Assembly (NCBI GenBank): GCA_019925095.2
Contig: CM034389.1
Coordinates: 14,577,435-14,641,434, forward strand
Source of the DNA: Dendrolimus kikuchii
Lineage: Eukaryota; Arthropoda; Insecta; Lepidoptera; Lasiocampidae
Direction: 5' to 3'
DNA: 64,000 bases
Positions 50,817 to 61,804 of this stretch are shown here, piece after piece. Within the stretch, counting starts at the first letter, position 1. Each line of letters starts with the position of its first letter. Under the pieces are notes generated by a model. That model saw only the letters and a program-made list of their open reading frames with translations. It made no database searches and had not been told where the DNA came from. Both the position numbers and the translations under genes were made by a program.

Positions 50817-51779
50817 TCGTGGTTATTTTTTTTTATAACCACCCAAAATTAATTTTATATCTCAAGTAATAAATAAACGTGCCGTATATATATACCGCAA
50901 CCTCTATTACTAATAAAATGTAATGAGGAAAGATAAAATCGAACCATTATTAATAAAATCACTAAAACCTGAAACAAAATTTCATAGGCACACCAAGGTA
51001 TTTGCAACTGTGTTCCTGCAGTACGAGGCCCAGGTTATCGCAAACTATATAAAAAAATAAGTTCGTCCATTCGAAATATTCTGGAAGTATTCCTGAAACC
51101 TTCGCTGAAACAATTTATGACGTGTAAGCAGGAGAAATCAGATCATTTCAATAGCATATGTATTAAAATTCACTTTCACTAATTAAATATTTCAGAAATT
51201 TTATAATTATTCGACAAAGTTAACTTACAGTTCATTAAACCATCAATTCTACTTACTTAATTTCTTAAGACCCAAAGAATTAGAATAGAGTAAATCAAAA
51301 AACTCGATTCGAAATATTAAACAACCCTTTCTGATTTTTCTACATGTAGATACCTACTTCTTTCTTTACATGACACATTACATGTCAAACACCGGGGTCT
51401 CCAGATTGAGTTTACGAATCACCCATAACACTCCAAAATAACCCCAAAATGATTCTATAATTATCAGAAAGATGAGGCCCATTCACTATCCTGCAGAGGC
51501 CGGAGCTTATGCCCTGATCACACGAAACTAATACAGTGGCGAAACACTAAAATGATACTAGGCCGAGAGGTTGGGTAGGCGAGCAGTTCATAAATATTTT
51601 GCGAAAAAGCGCGGGAAACCTCCGAAATTGGCGTCATGTTTTTTTTAGAGAAAATTTAATTAATTGATCTCGTGAGGATTCAGTAGAGTTATTTCTTATT
51701 ATTTCTTAAGTAGTTTATCTATTAGTTATTTATTGTATATATTAATATATTAGTGGCTGATTTAGAGTGGTAAGTTTGT
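50817..51779. other. Region between TDRD7 and the LINE at 51.8 kb
   Basis: The TDRD7 promoter and 5' exon probably lie here but I cannot place them. A patch at 51590-51640 (GCGAAAAAGCGCGGGAAACC) is GC-richer and may belong to the LINE 5' UTR. Confidence 0.35.
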
Positions 51780-51810
51780 TTTCTTTTTTATTAGGGGGGT
51801 TGATCCCCTG

Positions 51811-53252
51811 ATGACCCCGGCGGAAGTCGAAATCGTTTTCAAGTGCTTCATGTGGGGATGGAGGTCATTATTGATGATACATCATCTATGGATACAGATG
51901 GATCTTGTCAACAGCTTTCTGCTCAGCAGAAATGTGATAGGAAACGTGAAAAACATTCTAATTGTTGGCGGTTGTAATTGTGCTGATTTTGACGAAAGCA
52001 AGCAACCTATTTTATCAACTATACCCGATCCTCTTCCTCCACCAACCATCACTACCACCGAACCTACTACCCACCAACGTCAAGTTGCAAGAAAATATGT
52101 ATCTACAGACCTTGCTCCTTATGCAGTTTATGTACAAAAAGAAGTCTTCTCCTGCCAATCCTCTCACACTTCATCCAATACAGTTTGGCAGTTTTCTTAA
52201 GAAAAAAGAAAATAAAAATATTGTAAATGGAAGTTTAAAGAGGATCGGTAGGAATAGATTGTTTTTAGATTTCTCTTCCTATATTGATGCTAACACATTT
52301 ATAGATAGCCAATGTCTCTTTCCATAAGTTCAGAAGTTACATTCCAACATTTAATGTAACAATAATGGGTGTCGTAAGAGGTGTCCCTATGGACTGGTCA
52401 GAACACGAGATCTTGGAAAATATCTGCGCTCCTATAGGGTGTAGGAAAGTTATTAAAACTAGACGAATAAGGTGTAAAAAGTTTATTAATGGTTCTTCTC
52501 AATTTACAAACTCTGAAACAGTGATTTTAACTTTTGATGGACAAATTTTGCCCAAACGAGTATTTACGTGTTACACTCCGTTGGCTGTTGATTTATACAT
52601 TTATCCAACAATACAATATTACGACTGTTGCCACTTTGGGCACACTAAACTCCAATGCCGTTCAAAGCCTCGGTGTTATAAATGTGGACAAGGTCACACT
52701 GGTGACTCTTGTACATTAGAGCTAGAAAAAGGGTCATGCTGTCTGTGTTCTGGATATCATTTTGCTACTAATAAGGACTGTCCTGAATTCTCTAGACAAA
52801 AGAATATAAAGGTGTCAATGGCCCAAAACAGTATTTCTCATTTAGATGCTTCCAAGCTTCATCCAGCTGTTAATAGATCTTTTGCTGATGTTCTTAGAAC
52901 TTCTCAACATAAACAGTCCTCAGAAGAGAGTGTTAAACCTTCATCTTCTATTTCTCCATCATCCAGCTCATATAAGAAAACTGTTTTCCTTAAGCCTCGC
53001 GTTCCACCTAAGTTATCAGCTGGGTATGATCGCACTACACATGCATCTCTGATAAAGGAGTATGACATTCCTCTTTCTTCCCCGAATGGTTCTGCCCTCA
53101 AAAAAGATAATACACAAAATGAAAAAACAAATCAATCCATAACATATTTAATTCTATATCTTATTGAGCTTTTATCAAAATCTAATTTAATTCCTTTCAA
53201 TTCTATACCGTCCCACGTGGCACAACAAATTGAAAATACTGTTTTCCCTTAA
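51811..53252 (+). pseudogene. LINE ORF1 (gag-like, zinc knuckles)
   Basis: The N-terminal part is split over frames 51811-52200 and 51962-52327. The last frame, 52365-53252, is open and carries MGVVRGVPMDWSEHEILENI, then YDCCHFGHTKLQC, CYKCGQGHTGDSC and CCLCSGYHFATNKDC, three CCHC-type knuckles, and a Ser-rich tail. In LINEs of this type ORF1 binds the element RNA. The ATG of ORF2 follows the ORF1 stop by 8 bases. Confidence 0.78.
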
Positions 53253-53260
53253 CACTAATA

Positions 53261-54310
53261 ATGGATCAAGTACTCCTACAGTGGAATTGTAGAAGTGCTA
53301 TTGACAACAAATCTGAAATTATCTTTTTAGTAAACAAATATAATCCTTCCATAGTTTGTCTCTCAGAAACATGGTTGGTACCTGCATATTCTTTTAGCAT
53401 ATCAGGTTTTAATACTGTTAGAAGGGATAGAGCCTCTGATAGGCATGGCGGTGTTGCTATCTTTATCAATAGCTCTGTCCCCTACAAACTTTTTTTCTCT
53501 TCCCCCATTAAGTGATGGTATTGCTATTACTGTAAATAATATTTGTATAGTTTCTATATATATCCCTCATCCTTCCGTATCTTTGTATAGTGAGCTAAGT
53601 GATATGTTACAATCATTACCAAAACCTTTTCTAGTTCTAGGCGATTTTAACTGCCAACACCAGGCATGGGGAGATACATCTAGAAATAATTTTTATGCTG
53701 AAGAAATGTTAAATATTCTAGATTCACTTAACTTATGCCTTTTAAATGATAGAATTCCAACACGACGTACTCGACCTGATGAAGAGCACAGTGCACCAGA
53801 TTTGTCAATATGTTCTGCAAATTTAGCTAGTATACTTTCATGATTTGTTCACCCTTCTACATGCGGCAGTGATCATTTTCCTATTACTATTACTTTTCCT
53901 TCTTTACACCCAAATATAACTTAGAAACCTAAACCCCGTATGAAATATAAATTGCCAAATAACTGGTCAATATTTAGTCAGGAAGTTGAAAATAGAATTT
54001 CTAATCTCCCTTCTATCTGTCCTGGCAATGAGGCAATTTGATCAGATGATTTAACTAAACTCATGACTGAGGTTGAGGATGCATTATTCCCAATTAAAAA
54101 AGGTGGATCCAGTAGAATACCATCTCCGCCTTGGTGGGATAGAAAATGCACAGAGGCCATTAAAAAAAGAAAAGAAACTGAAAAAGTTTATTCACGTTCA
54201 ATGACATCTGACAATTTTGAGCTGTATAACCAAGTAGCATGTGACACACGTAAACTTTTAAAAAGGAAGAAGTTTGAAGGATGGAGAAATTTCTGTTCTA
54301 ATATCTGCCC
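53261..54310 (+). pseudogene. LINE ORF2, endonuclease part, truncated
   Basis: 53261-53515 has MDQVLLQWNCRSAIDNKSEI, IVCLSETWL and RHGGVAIFINSS. A frame change near 53500 leads to 53445-53843 with VLGDFNCQHQAWGD and SAPDLSIC. 54063-54310 has the linker after the endonuclease (SPPWWDRKC, KRKKFEGWRNFCSNICPDVN). The RT is missing because the coding sequence ends at the start of the R1-clade element. Confidence 0.78.
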
Positions 54311-54630
54311 AGACGTTAATGTTCAGTTCCTGGAGGGCATCCGTGCGAAGCAGTCGCAAATGCCCGTGCTCTTTGCGGAAATTGCAATTTTCCACGCTTT
54401 TTCGCACCTAAAAAGAGACAAATTGCGACAATAGTTGTGTAGTGATAGTGTACAGTGTTATTTAGTTCGATTCCGGCGCGAGTCAGTTGTTTTTCGACTG
54501 GGGTGAGTTGTTAAGCTCTATTCGCTTGTTCATTTCGGCGCGCCTAGGCGCATTACGCAATAACGGTCGTTTGTGTCGATAAATATTCACGCGCGTCGAC
54601 TGGTCTCGGTAAGGGAACGGGCCTCCAGTA

Positions 54631-57600
54631 ATGGATGGCCCAGGTCCCCAGAAGGCACCGAGGCCTTCGAGTGTCCCGCGCAAGCAGGACCACACGAAGG
54701 CCAAGGATGGCTGGATGATGCCCGAGATCGGGGAGACGCGTGTGAAGAAGATGTCTTCTTCATCGGCCCGTCGCAGCAGGTCGGCTGCCGGGCCGCGTCC
54801 CGGGCACACGGATAGTGCCGTTTTCACGGCTGCCAATGTGCCCGCCTCGGTATGAAGTGCGTCGGCAGTGGTAGACCTCACCGCCGCCACGCATGAGGAT
54901 AGGTGCGGCGCGATGGGACCGCCTCCGGTTCCCATGGCGCCTAGCGCCCCATTCGGGCGTGCCGAGCGCAGGAGCGCAGCACACCCGGAGATAGATAGGA
55001 ACGTGCTGCTTGCAGCGAACTCGGCCGTTTGCCTGGCCGTGAGCGCTGCAAGCACCATAGTTTAATACGCCTACATGGCGCCACCCACCTCTGCGCGAGC
55101 CTCACTCGTGCAAGGGAGCGGCGCCTACGTAGAACATGATGACATCCCACCGTCCGGCAGCGTCCCAGACTCGCTGGAGCACGCGCTCTACGGTGCGATT
55201 CGCGATCGTAGTTATTCCCGCCCTGAAGCGCCTGCCTGTAGTCCGGTATACACGGCGGCCGGTTCAGCGACGGCAGGGGATGGGTGCCCTACGACGACAG
55301 TGTCGTATAGCGCACGGGCTTCACCTGTGCCTACGACATCGACTTGCAACCTTTCGGGCTGCAACGTCGAGAGCAGCCGTCCCACGACACCGGTTGTCGC
55401 GCGAGCGTCACTCGCGTCCTCGGCCGGGGTCGTGAATAGGGACTTAGTAGGGGCGGCAGCGGCGACCCCTTCGACTTCCTTCCCTACTGGGACGGGAGCC
55501 GCTGTTGCAATGTCGGCGCCTGCGTCTCCGGCTGCGGCGACGTCTTCGTCCTCAGCGGCAGCGGCAGCGGGCACTTCGTCGTCTTCGTTCGCAGCCTCAC
55601 CGTCTTCGGCATCGGGTTCGGCGACGCCGTCCACATCTTCAACGGCAACGGTGCCGATATCGTGTTCCCCGATGTTCGTTCCCGGATCGAGGTCGCGCTT
55701 CTGGGACCGGTCCCAGAGCAGCGGCGCCGATTCGGCCAGCACGTCGGGTGCTTCCACTCCAGCGCGCGCGCGCTCGCCTCTGCGCCCCACGGGGGGCGCA
55801 CCCGCGGCGGCTTCTAGCGTTCTCGCGGGTGCGAAGGCCTACCTCCGTACCGAGGGGGGTGAAAGGGGGTGCAAGGCGCGCAAGGCAACCGCCGCCAAAG
55901 TGGCCGCGGCTAACCAGTGCGCCGCCCTCGTCGGGGACGTATCGGCTCTCGGCCCTGGGGAGCTCCGCCTAGCGGCGAGCGCCCAGATCGCTGAGATAAT
56001 TCATATTGCCCAAACGTCGGGCAATTTGAAGGGGGTCCACGTGCGCCGGCTGAAGGAGGCCGCGTCCAGGGTGTCGGACATCGTCGACACACTGGTCACG
56101 CGAAATCCGGAATCCGAGGCCTGGAAGCTCGGTAACGAGAACGCCAGGCTACGAATGGAGTTAAACTCGCTGCGGGAGGAAAACCGCTCCTACCGTAGGG
56201 AGTTTGAAGATATGCGTAAGGCCCTAAAGGCCTCCGCTTCGGTTGCGGAGCCGGCGCCTGCTGTAATGGCGGCGCCGACCCCCGTACCCGTCAAGCGGAA
56301 GGCCCAGGCCGCCATGGCGGAGGCGGCGGCGGTACCGGAACCGCCCGCCGCACCCGCTGCGGTTAAAAAATCGCGTCCGGCCCCTGCTGCGGTAGCAGGG
56401 CCGACACCGGCTCCCGTCGTCGGGACAGAGCGGGCTCCGGCGACCGCCAACGGGGCGGCGCCGACACCCGCTCCACCGGGGCTCGGCGGCATCGATTACG
56501 ACATGTTTGTGCGTGCCGTGATCGACGTCGTCGCCCCCATACTCGATGCCCGGTTCGCCGGTATCGAGGACCGGCTGAATGCCGCGCCGAACCTCCGTCC
56601 ACCGCTAGCGGCCGACCGAGGTAAGGCGCCGGCAACCAGACCGGCACCAAACGTGGCTGTTAGGCCAAAAGCGGCCACGGCTGCAGCCGCCGTCCGGCGG
56701 AATGCGGGGGAAGCAAGTACCCCGGTTCCGATGGAGGTGGTGGCGACCTCGGCTGTCGGGGTGACGGACTCCCCACCGTCACCGGCCCCCCCTAAAAAGA
56801 AGACGAATAGAGGGGGGGTGAAGTGGAGGCTGAAAATGCAGCGGAGAGCGGCACGCGACGCCGCCGCTGCTTTAACGGCCCCCGCCACGGCACCCGTGCC
56901 TGTGGTGTCGGCTCCTAGGCCGGCCACTAGGCAGCGGGCGGCGCCCGCGGCCGCGACACCGGTCGGCGCGGCGCCCGTCGTCCGCGCTCGCGTCGCGCAC
57001 GTCGGGCCGCCGCCGGCGCCCGTGGCCCCCGCCCCCCCCCCGGAGGGGGGGGGGGGGCGTGGACGACGGTCGTCAAGCGGAAAAAGGGTAAGGGGGCGAG
57101 GGCCAATGGGCCCCCTCCCCCCCCCCCCCCCAGACGCAAGCTGCTCCCCTACCGATGGGGCGGGGGCAACAACAGCGGAAAAAGGCTGCGAAGCCTGCGG
57201 TCGTATTCCGCGAGCCGAAGTCAGCCGCAGTTATCGTTAAACTGCTGCCGGCAGCGTCCGCGAAGGGTGTCGGTTATCGCGAGGTCTTCGCAAAGGCCTC
57301 GACGGTGGTCGACATCGCGGCCATGGGCCTCCGCGAGGGGCTGAAGGTGGTGCGGACCGTCAGGGACGCGCGTCTCCTCGAGTTCCAGCCGGGACCCGAG
57401 AGCACGGCCAAGGCGGACCGCGTCGCCGAGGCTCTGCGCGAAGCCCTTGTAGGGATGGCTGAGGTCGTCCGCCCCGTAAAGCGTGGGGAGCTTTACGTCT
57501 CTGGGCTGGACGAATCGGTCACGGTCGATGGGCTTTGTGACGCGCACGTCGTCGCGCCGGCAGCTGCCGGCGCGACGACGTGCGCGCGAAGCACATCGGT

Positions 57601-58023
57601 GCAGGACCGGGCGGTTTGGGCGCATCGTACGTGATGTGCCCCGTCGCTGCTGCCAAAGCCATCGTCGAGCTAGGCTACCTCGTGGTAGGCTTCACCTCAG
57701 CGAGGGTGGAGGCACTGGAGGCCAGACCGATACGTTGTTACCGGTGTTACAACGTCGGCCATGGCGCCCAGACCTGTCCGGACACGTACCCGGACCGGAC
57801 TAACTTGTGTCTCCGCTGCGGTAAGAGCGGACACAAGATGCCGGACTGCACGGCTCGGAACCCCCACTGCGCGGCGTGCGCGGCGGGGAGACTCAACGCT
57901 GCCCATCCCACGTTAGCGAGGTTCTGCCAGCCTCCCTACGTGAAGGGCAAATTCGACCATCCGAAGACGAAACAACGTACGGGTACATCGGGAGTACGCG
58001 CAATGGACACCTCCAATGCCTAG
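54631..58023 (+). pseudogene. R1-clade LINE ORF1 (gag-like), broken
   Basis: Begins at ATG 54631 (MDGPGPQKAPRPSSVPRKQD). In-frame stops at 54853-54855 and 55063-55065. The long open part 55075-57240 is Ala/Pro/Ser-rich with a coiled-coil-prone segment (SEAWKLGNENARLRMELNSL). The frame then changes near two G/C homopolymers (about 57040-57055 and 57113-57131) to 57155-57634, and again at a 46-bp palindrome (57541-57586) to 57580-58023, which holds three zinc knuckles (CYRCYNVGHGAQTC, CLRCGKSGHKMPDC, HCAACAAGRL..H). The last frame ends TAG at 58023, overlapping ORF2. The product would coat element RNA. Not functional unless the homopolymer shifts are sequencing errors. Confidence 0.75.
57541..57586. 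repeat. Perfect 46-bp palindrome
   Basis: The 23 bases 57541-57563 are exactly reverse-complementary to 57564-57586, with no spacer (centre CAG|CTG). It coincides with a frame change in the LINE ORF1. Confidence 0.95.
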
Positions 58024-60671
58024 TACGCCCGTAACAGCACTATTTCAGGCGAACGTAAACCACTCCCCCACCGCTCAGGACTTGTGCCTGCAGGCGATGG
58101 CGGAGTGGCAAGCGAACTTGGCCGTAATAAGCGAACCTTATTACGTGCCGCCTTGCGGCAATTGGGTAGGCGACCTCGACGACGTGGTAGCGGTGGTGGC
58201 CAGAGCCGGATCTGGCACACCGCTTATATGTCTCGAAAGAGGAAAGGGCTATGCGGTGGCGGAGAGCGGGAGTATCGTCGTCATAGGCGTTTACTTTTCG
58301 CGCAACCGCCCCCTGGCGGAGTTCGAGCTTCGCTTGGACGCCATCAGGGCTGCCATAGGCAGACTGTCGCCTAAAACGATTTTCGTGATGGGCGACTTTA
58401 ACGCAAAGCATTGTTCCTGGGGAAATGCGTTCACGGAACCTAGGGGCCGGACGGTTGAGGAATGGGCTCTTCAATCCGGCCTGACCATATTGAACCAGGG
58501 ATCGGTCCAGACCTGCGTGCGCGCGCGGGATGGATCGGTCATCGACCTGTCATTCGCCACTCATGCGGCCGCCCGCAGAGTTGTCGGATGGAGGGTGCTG
58601 GAGGAGGTGGAGTCGCTCTCTGATCATCGGTACATCAGATTTGAGCTTGCCCCCTCCTCCGGTCCGAGCCCTGTTCATCGCCCCCCTCTCCTCCCGCGTT
58701 GGGCCCTTACCAAGCTCGATCCGGAGCAGGCCGAGGAGTGGTCACTCACGGAAAGCTGGGCCTACCCAGCCGAATTTGCGAACTTGGAGTCGCAGGCAGA
58801 GCACATGCGCAAGACCCTGACGAGGGTTTGCGACGCGGCGATGCCTCGCGTCTCCAAGCGGCAGCCTCCGTGCAAGCAGGTCCACTGGTGGACCGAGGAG
58901 CTGGGCGAGATGCGAAAGGCAATTCGCATCATCAGCCACAGACTCAAACGCTGCAGGGCGCGCCGTCTTCCGGACTACGTCGCGAAAAATGGACTCGTGG
59001 GCGAGTTTAGGGAGGCCAGAAAGGCCCTTTCGATTGCAATATTGCAAGCGAAAGCCCGGGCTCGGGCCGAGCTCCTCGAGACGCTCGATCGGGACCCTTG
59101 GGGGCGTCCGTACCGTGGGGCTCGCAACACGTTGCGGCCTTCCATATCCACGGTCACGGAAACGCTCGAACCCGAGGTGCTCCGGTCGGTTATCGATGGG
59201 CTCTTCCCGGATCCGGGAAACTTCACTCCCCCCAGTATGGGTCCACCCGTTCCCGACACCCCCACGGACGAGGAGCCTCACTCCATCTCCGAGAGGGAAC
59301 TAGATGTTGCCCTGGACCGGCTCCGGGGCAGGAAGACGGCACCGGGACCCGACGGGGTTCCAGGTCGACTCCTCTTCCTGGCCGCTAAACACCTACGCGG
59401 CCAGCTGCGGGAACTGTTCGAAGCCTGTATTCGCGCAGGTCGGTTCCCGTCGCAATGGAAGGAGGGGCGTTTGTGCCTGATTCCCAAGGGAGGTCGGCCT
59501 CCCAACGATCCGTCCGCCTTCAGGCCCATAGTGCTGCTGAACGAGGTCGCTAAGGTCTTCGAAAAGATCTTGGCGGAGCGGCTCGTGAAGCATCTCGACG
59601 CTGTGGAGCCAGGGCTTTCAGAAACGCAGTTCGGATTTCGGCGGAGGCGCTCCACGATGGACGCCTTCGAGACACTGCGAACATTGACGGACGAAGCCGT
59701 CCAAGCGAAGGATGTCGTTCTTGCGGTGTCGCTAGACATAGCGAACGCCTTTAACAGCCTCCCTCATGAGACGATGAGGGAGGGGCTCCGCGCGCATGGA
59801 GTCCCCTCGTACCTCACGAGGCTGTTGGGCGCGTACGGGGCGTGCGACGCGGAAACTTTACTCTGGCATCCTGAGGAGTATGGCGCTGTACGGTGCACCC
59901 GTCTGGTCCACTGCACTTCACCGCCACAACAGAACCCTGCTGCACCGGGCGCAGCGGGTTCTGGCCGTGAGGACCATACGGGGGTATCGCACAGTGTCGC
60001 GGACGGCGGCCACCCTCCTGACAGGCGATCCGCCCTGGCATCTCCAGGCGAACGTCCTGGCAGAGGTGCGTCGCACCCGGCAGGATGCCCTAGCTAGAGG
60101 CCTGACCTTCTGTCAGGTCGAAATCGAGGCGATCAGGAAGCGGGAAACCGCCTCCATGATCGCCGTCTGGTCTCAAGAGCTCGACAACCCTGCGGCCTAT
60201 GGCGGCTACACGGTGGATGCAATCAGGCCACAGCTGACGGAATGGGTCAACCGCACCAGCGGCACCCTGACCTTCAAGACGACACAGATACTTACCGGAC
60301 ACGGATGTTTCGATAAGTATCTGTGTCGCATTGTAGGCTCTTTGCCTTCCCCGGACTGCCGCCAGTGCGGCGCGCCCGACACGGCGTTACACACGCTTGT
60401 CGAGTGCGCCGCATGGGCGCCGCAGCGTTTCGAACTTGAGACGCACGTAGGTCCAGTCGACTCGCTCTGCGACTTGGTCAAGGCCATGCTGCAGAGCAGC
60501 GACAATTGGAGGGCTGCGGTTACTTTTTGCGAGACAGTAATGTCACTCAAGGAGGCCGCAGAACGAGACAGGGAGAGAAGTCCTGCAGCGCGTGCCAATG
60601 CGTCTTCTCGAGGTCGCCGGCCTTCAGCTGGCACCCGGAGAGGCAGGTACGCGCATTACTTCCCTCCCTGA
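58016..60671 (+). pseudogene. R1-clade LINE ORF2 (endonuclease-RT), RT core deleted
   Basis: ATG 58016. The endonuclease is complete to the eye (FQANVNHSPTAQDL, VISEPYYVP, VMGDFNAKHCSWGN, VIDLSFAT, SDHRYIRFEL). RT motifs present: APGPDGVPGRLL, FRPIVLLNEVAKVFEKIL, QFGFRRRRSTMDA and motif A AVSLDIANAFNSLP. At about 59835-59850 the sequence jumps from HGVPSYLTRLLGA to RKLYSGILRSMALYGAPVW in another frame, so motif B (PQGS) and the catalytic YADD box are absent. The remaining frame 59796-60671 has the C-terminal domain with the zinc finger CRQCGAPDTALHTLVEC and ends PP-stop. The encoded polymerase cannot be active. Confidence 0.85.
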
Positions 60672-61086
60672 GTTAGGTTCCGTTTACCGCGGGGGGCCTT
60701 TAGCTTGCTAGGAGAGCAAAGGACCTTCTACCCCCGCACAACGAAGTGGGGTGTATTCTCCCAGGGCACACTCCAGGCACTTTATTGCGCTGGATCGGCT
60801 GGGCGTAACTATGTTCTAAATCTCAGCCTTTCCAACACATACAAAGCGCAGGGTCGTCAGGGAGGAGGGGGTTTTTAGTGGGTATTGGGGTTGCTCGCTC
60901 GTGTAGCAACGCTCGGAGTCTTTCACACTATTCTGTGACGTCGATCGCGGACGGAGCGCTGCCAAGAGCATACTATTGCTGCAGTGTTATCGCCCCCGAC
61001 GGACGCGTGTCGTTCCCCTAGCAACGACCCAGTTTGTGCGTAAATCGGTTAAGCATTTTCCCTCGCCTCAAAACCAAAAAAAAAAA
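60672..61086 (+). other. 3' UTR of the R1-clade LINE with A11 tail
   Basis: Non-coding GC-rich stretch from the ORF2 stop to the A run at 61076-61086. No repeat tracts otherwise. Confidence 0.6.
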
Positions 61087-61107
61087 TCCATAGTAGTTTG
61101 TGCTGGG

Positions 61108-61380
61108 GTTTTTGGCAGGAACTGAAAGGGGACGTTGTGCTGTGCAGTTTTATTTTCTAAAAATGTGTAAAATTACTCTAAAATGAACAATAGTTGTAGG
61201 ATATTGATAGTTTTTGAGTAGTAATTATGTGTTTTTGCGAGAAATGTGAACTATATAGTCAAATGTGGCCTTTCGAGTTTTCACAAGGACTCCGTTGAAT
61301 GACGTCGATTGTAGCCTACAATACAACGGCGCCTGACTTATAGGCCTAGTTGCCAAGCCTTAAATATAAAAATAAATAAA
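61108..61380 (+). mobile_element. SINE-B copy 3
   Basis: GTTTTTGGCAGGAACTGAAA to AAATATAAAAATAAATAAA, the same unit as 7137-7407. It starts 21 bases after the A tail of the R1-clade LINE and ends about 425 bp upstream of the NMT start codon. No target duplication seen. Confidence 0.72.
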
Positions 61381-61804
61381 TCTGCGAATACTGAACCACA
61401 AACTACTATACGATACTACATATTACTTAACTTTCCTTTGTAGATTATCTCTCGGTTGTATTATTCCCATTACCGAGGCAGAAAACTGGAAAGTGGACAG
61501 CGTAAGCGTGTACAATATTTAATAAACAAATATTTTTCTAACTAGTGCTGCGAAATTCCCTCGCCATTTTCCTGCGTTCTGCTGTGGAATTGGGCATAAT
61601 GTAAATGAGGCCCGAGGGGATAATATGTTGTGTATCACAGAGTAGTGTACTAATTGGATTTGGCAACACTACATCTACAACTAGTTTCAAAGTTTTATAA
61701 ATTCAAAAAGACCTGTTAGCCAGAACCGTAAAAGATTCTTTAAAAAAAATGTTATAATTTGAGGAAATTTTGACTTGCATTTTGATAACCATAAAATATT
61801 AAAC

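Larger units (their letters stand above)
51780..54310 (+). mobile_element. LINE 5' half (ORF1 and endonuclease)
   Basis: An ORF1 with zinc knuckles and the N-terminal part of an ORF2 with an AP-type endonuclease, cut off just after the endonuclease, where the R1-clade LINE begins (about 54310). Likely related to the 3' half at 43190-46020. Confidence 0.75.
54310..61086 (+). mobile_element. R1-clade LINE, inactivated
   Basis: A GC-rich block in AT-rich surroundings with a 5' UTR (54310-54630), ORF1 (54631-58023), ORF2 (58016-60671), a ~400-bp 3' UTR and an A11 tail at 61076-61086. Organisation (ORF1 with CCHC, ORF2 with AP endonuclease-RT-CCHC, overlapping ORFs) is that of the R1 clade, which includes R1, TRAS and SART. 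It is not in rDNA or TTAGG repeats here; no target duplication could be found. Confidence 0.82.

Noticed and set aside
54483..55058. 191-codon minus frame near the R1-clade LINE 5' UTR
   Set aside because: No recognisable domain and it opposes the LINE ORF1 start; composition explains the openness.
55212..55790. 192-codon minus-strand frame opposite the R1-clade LINE ORF1
   Set aside because: Shadow of the Ala/Ser-rich GC-biased ORF1; no domain and no conserved motif.
61775..61804. Upstream extension of NMT from a TTG codon
   Set aside because: Eukaryotic start should be ATG; 61805 has a good context and gives the expected N-terminal tail.
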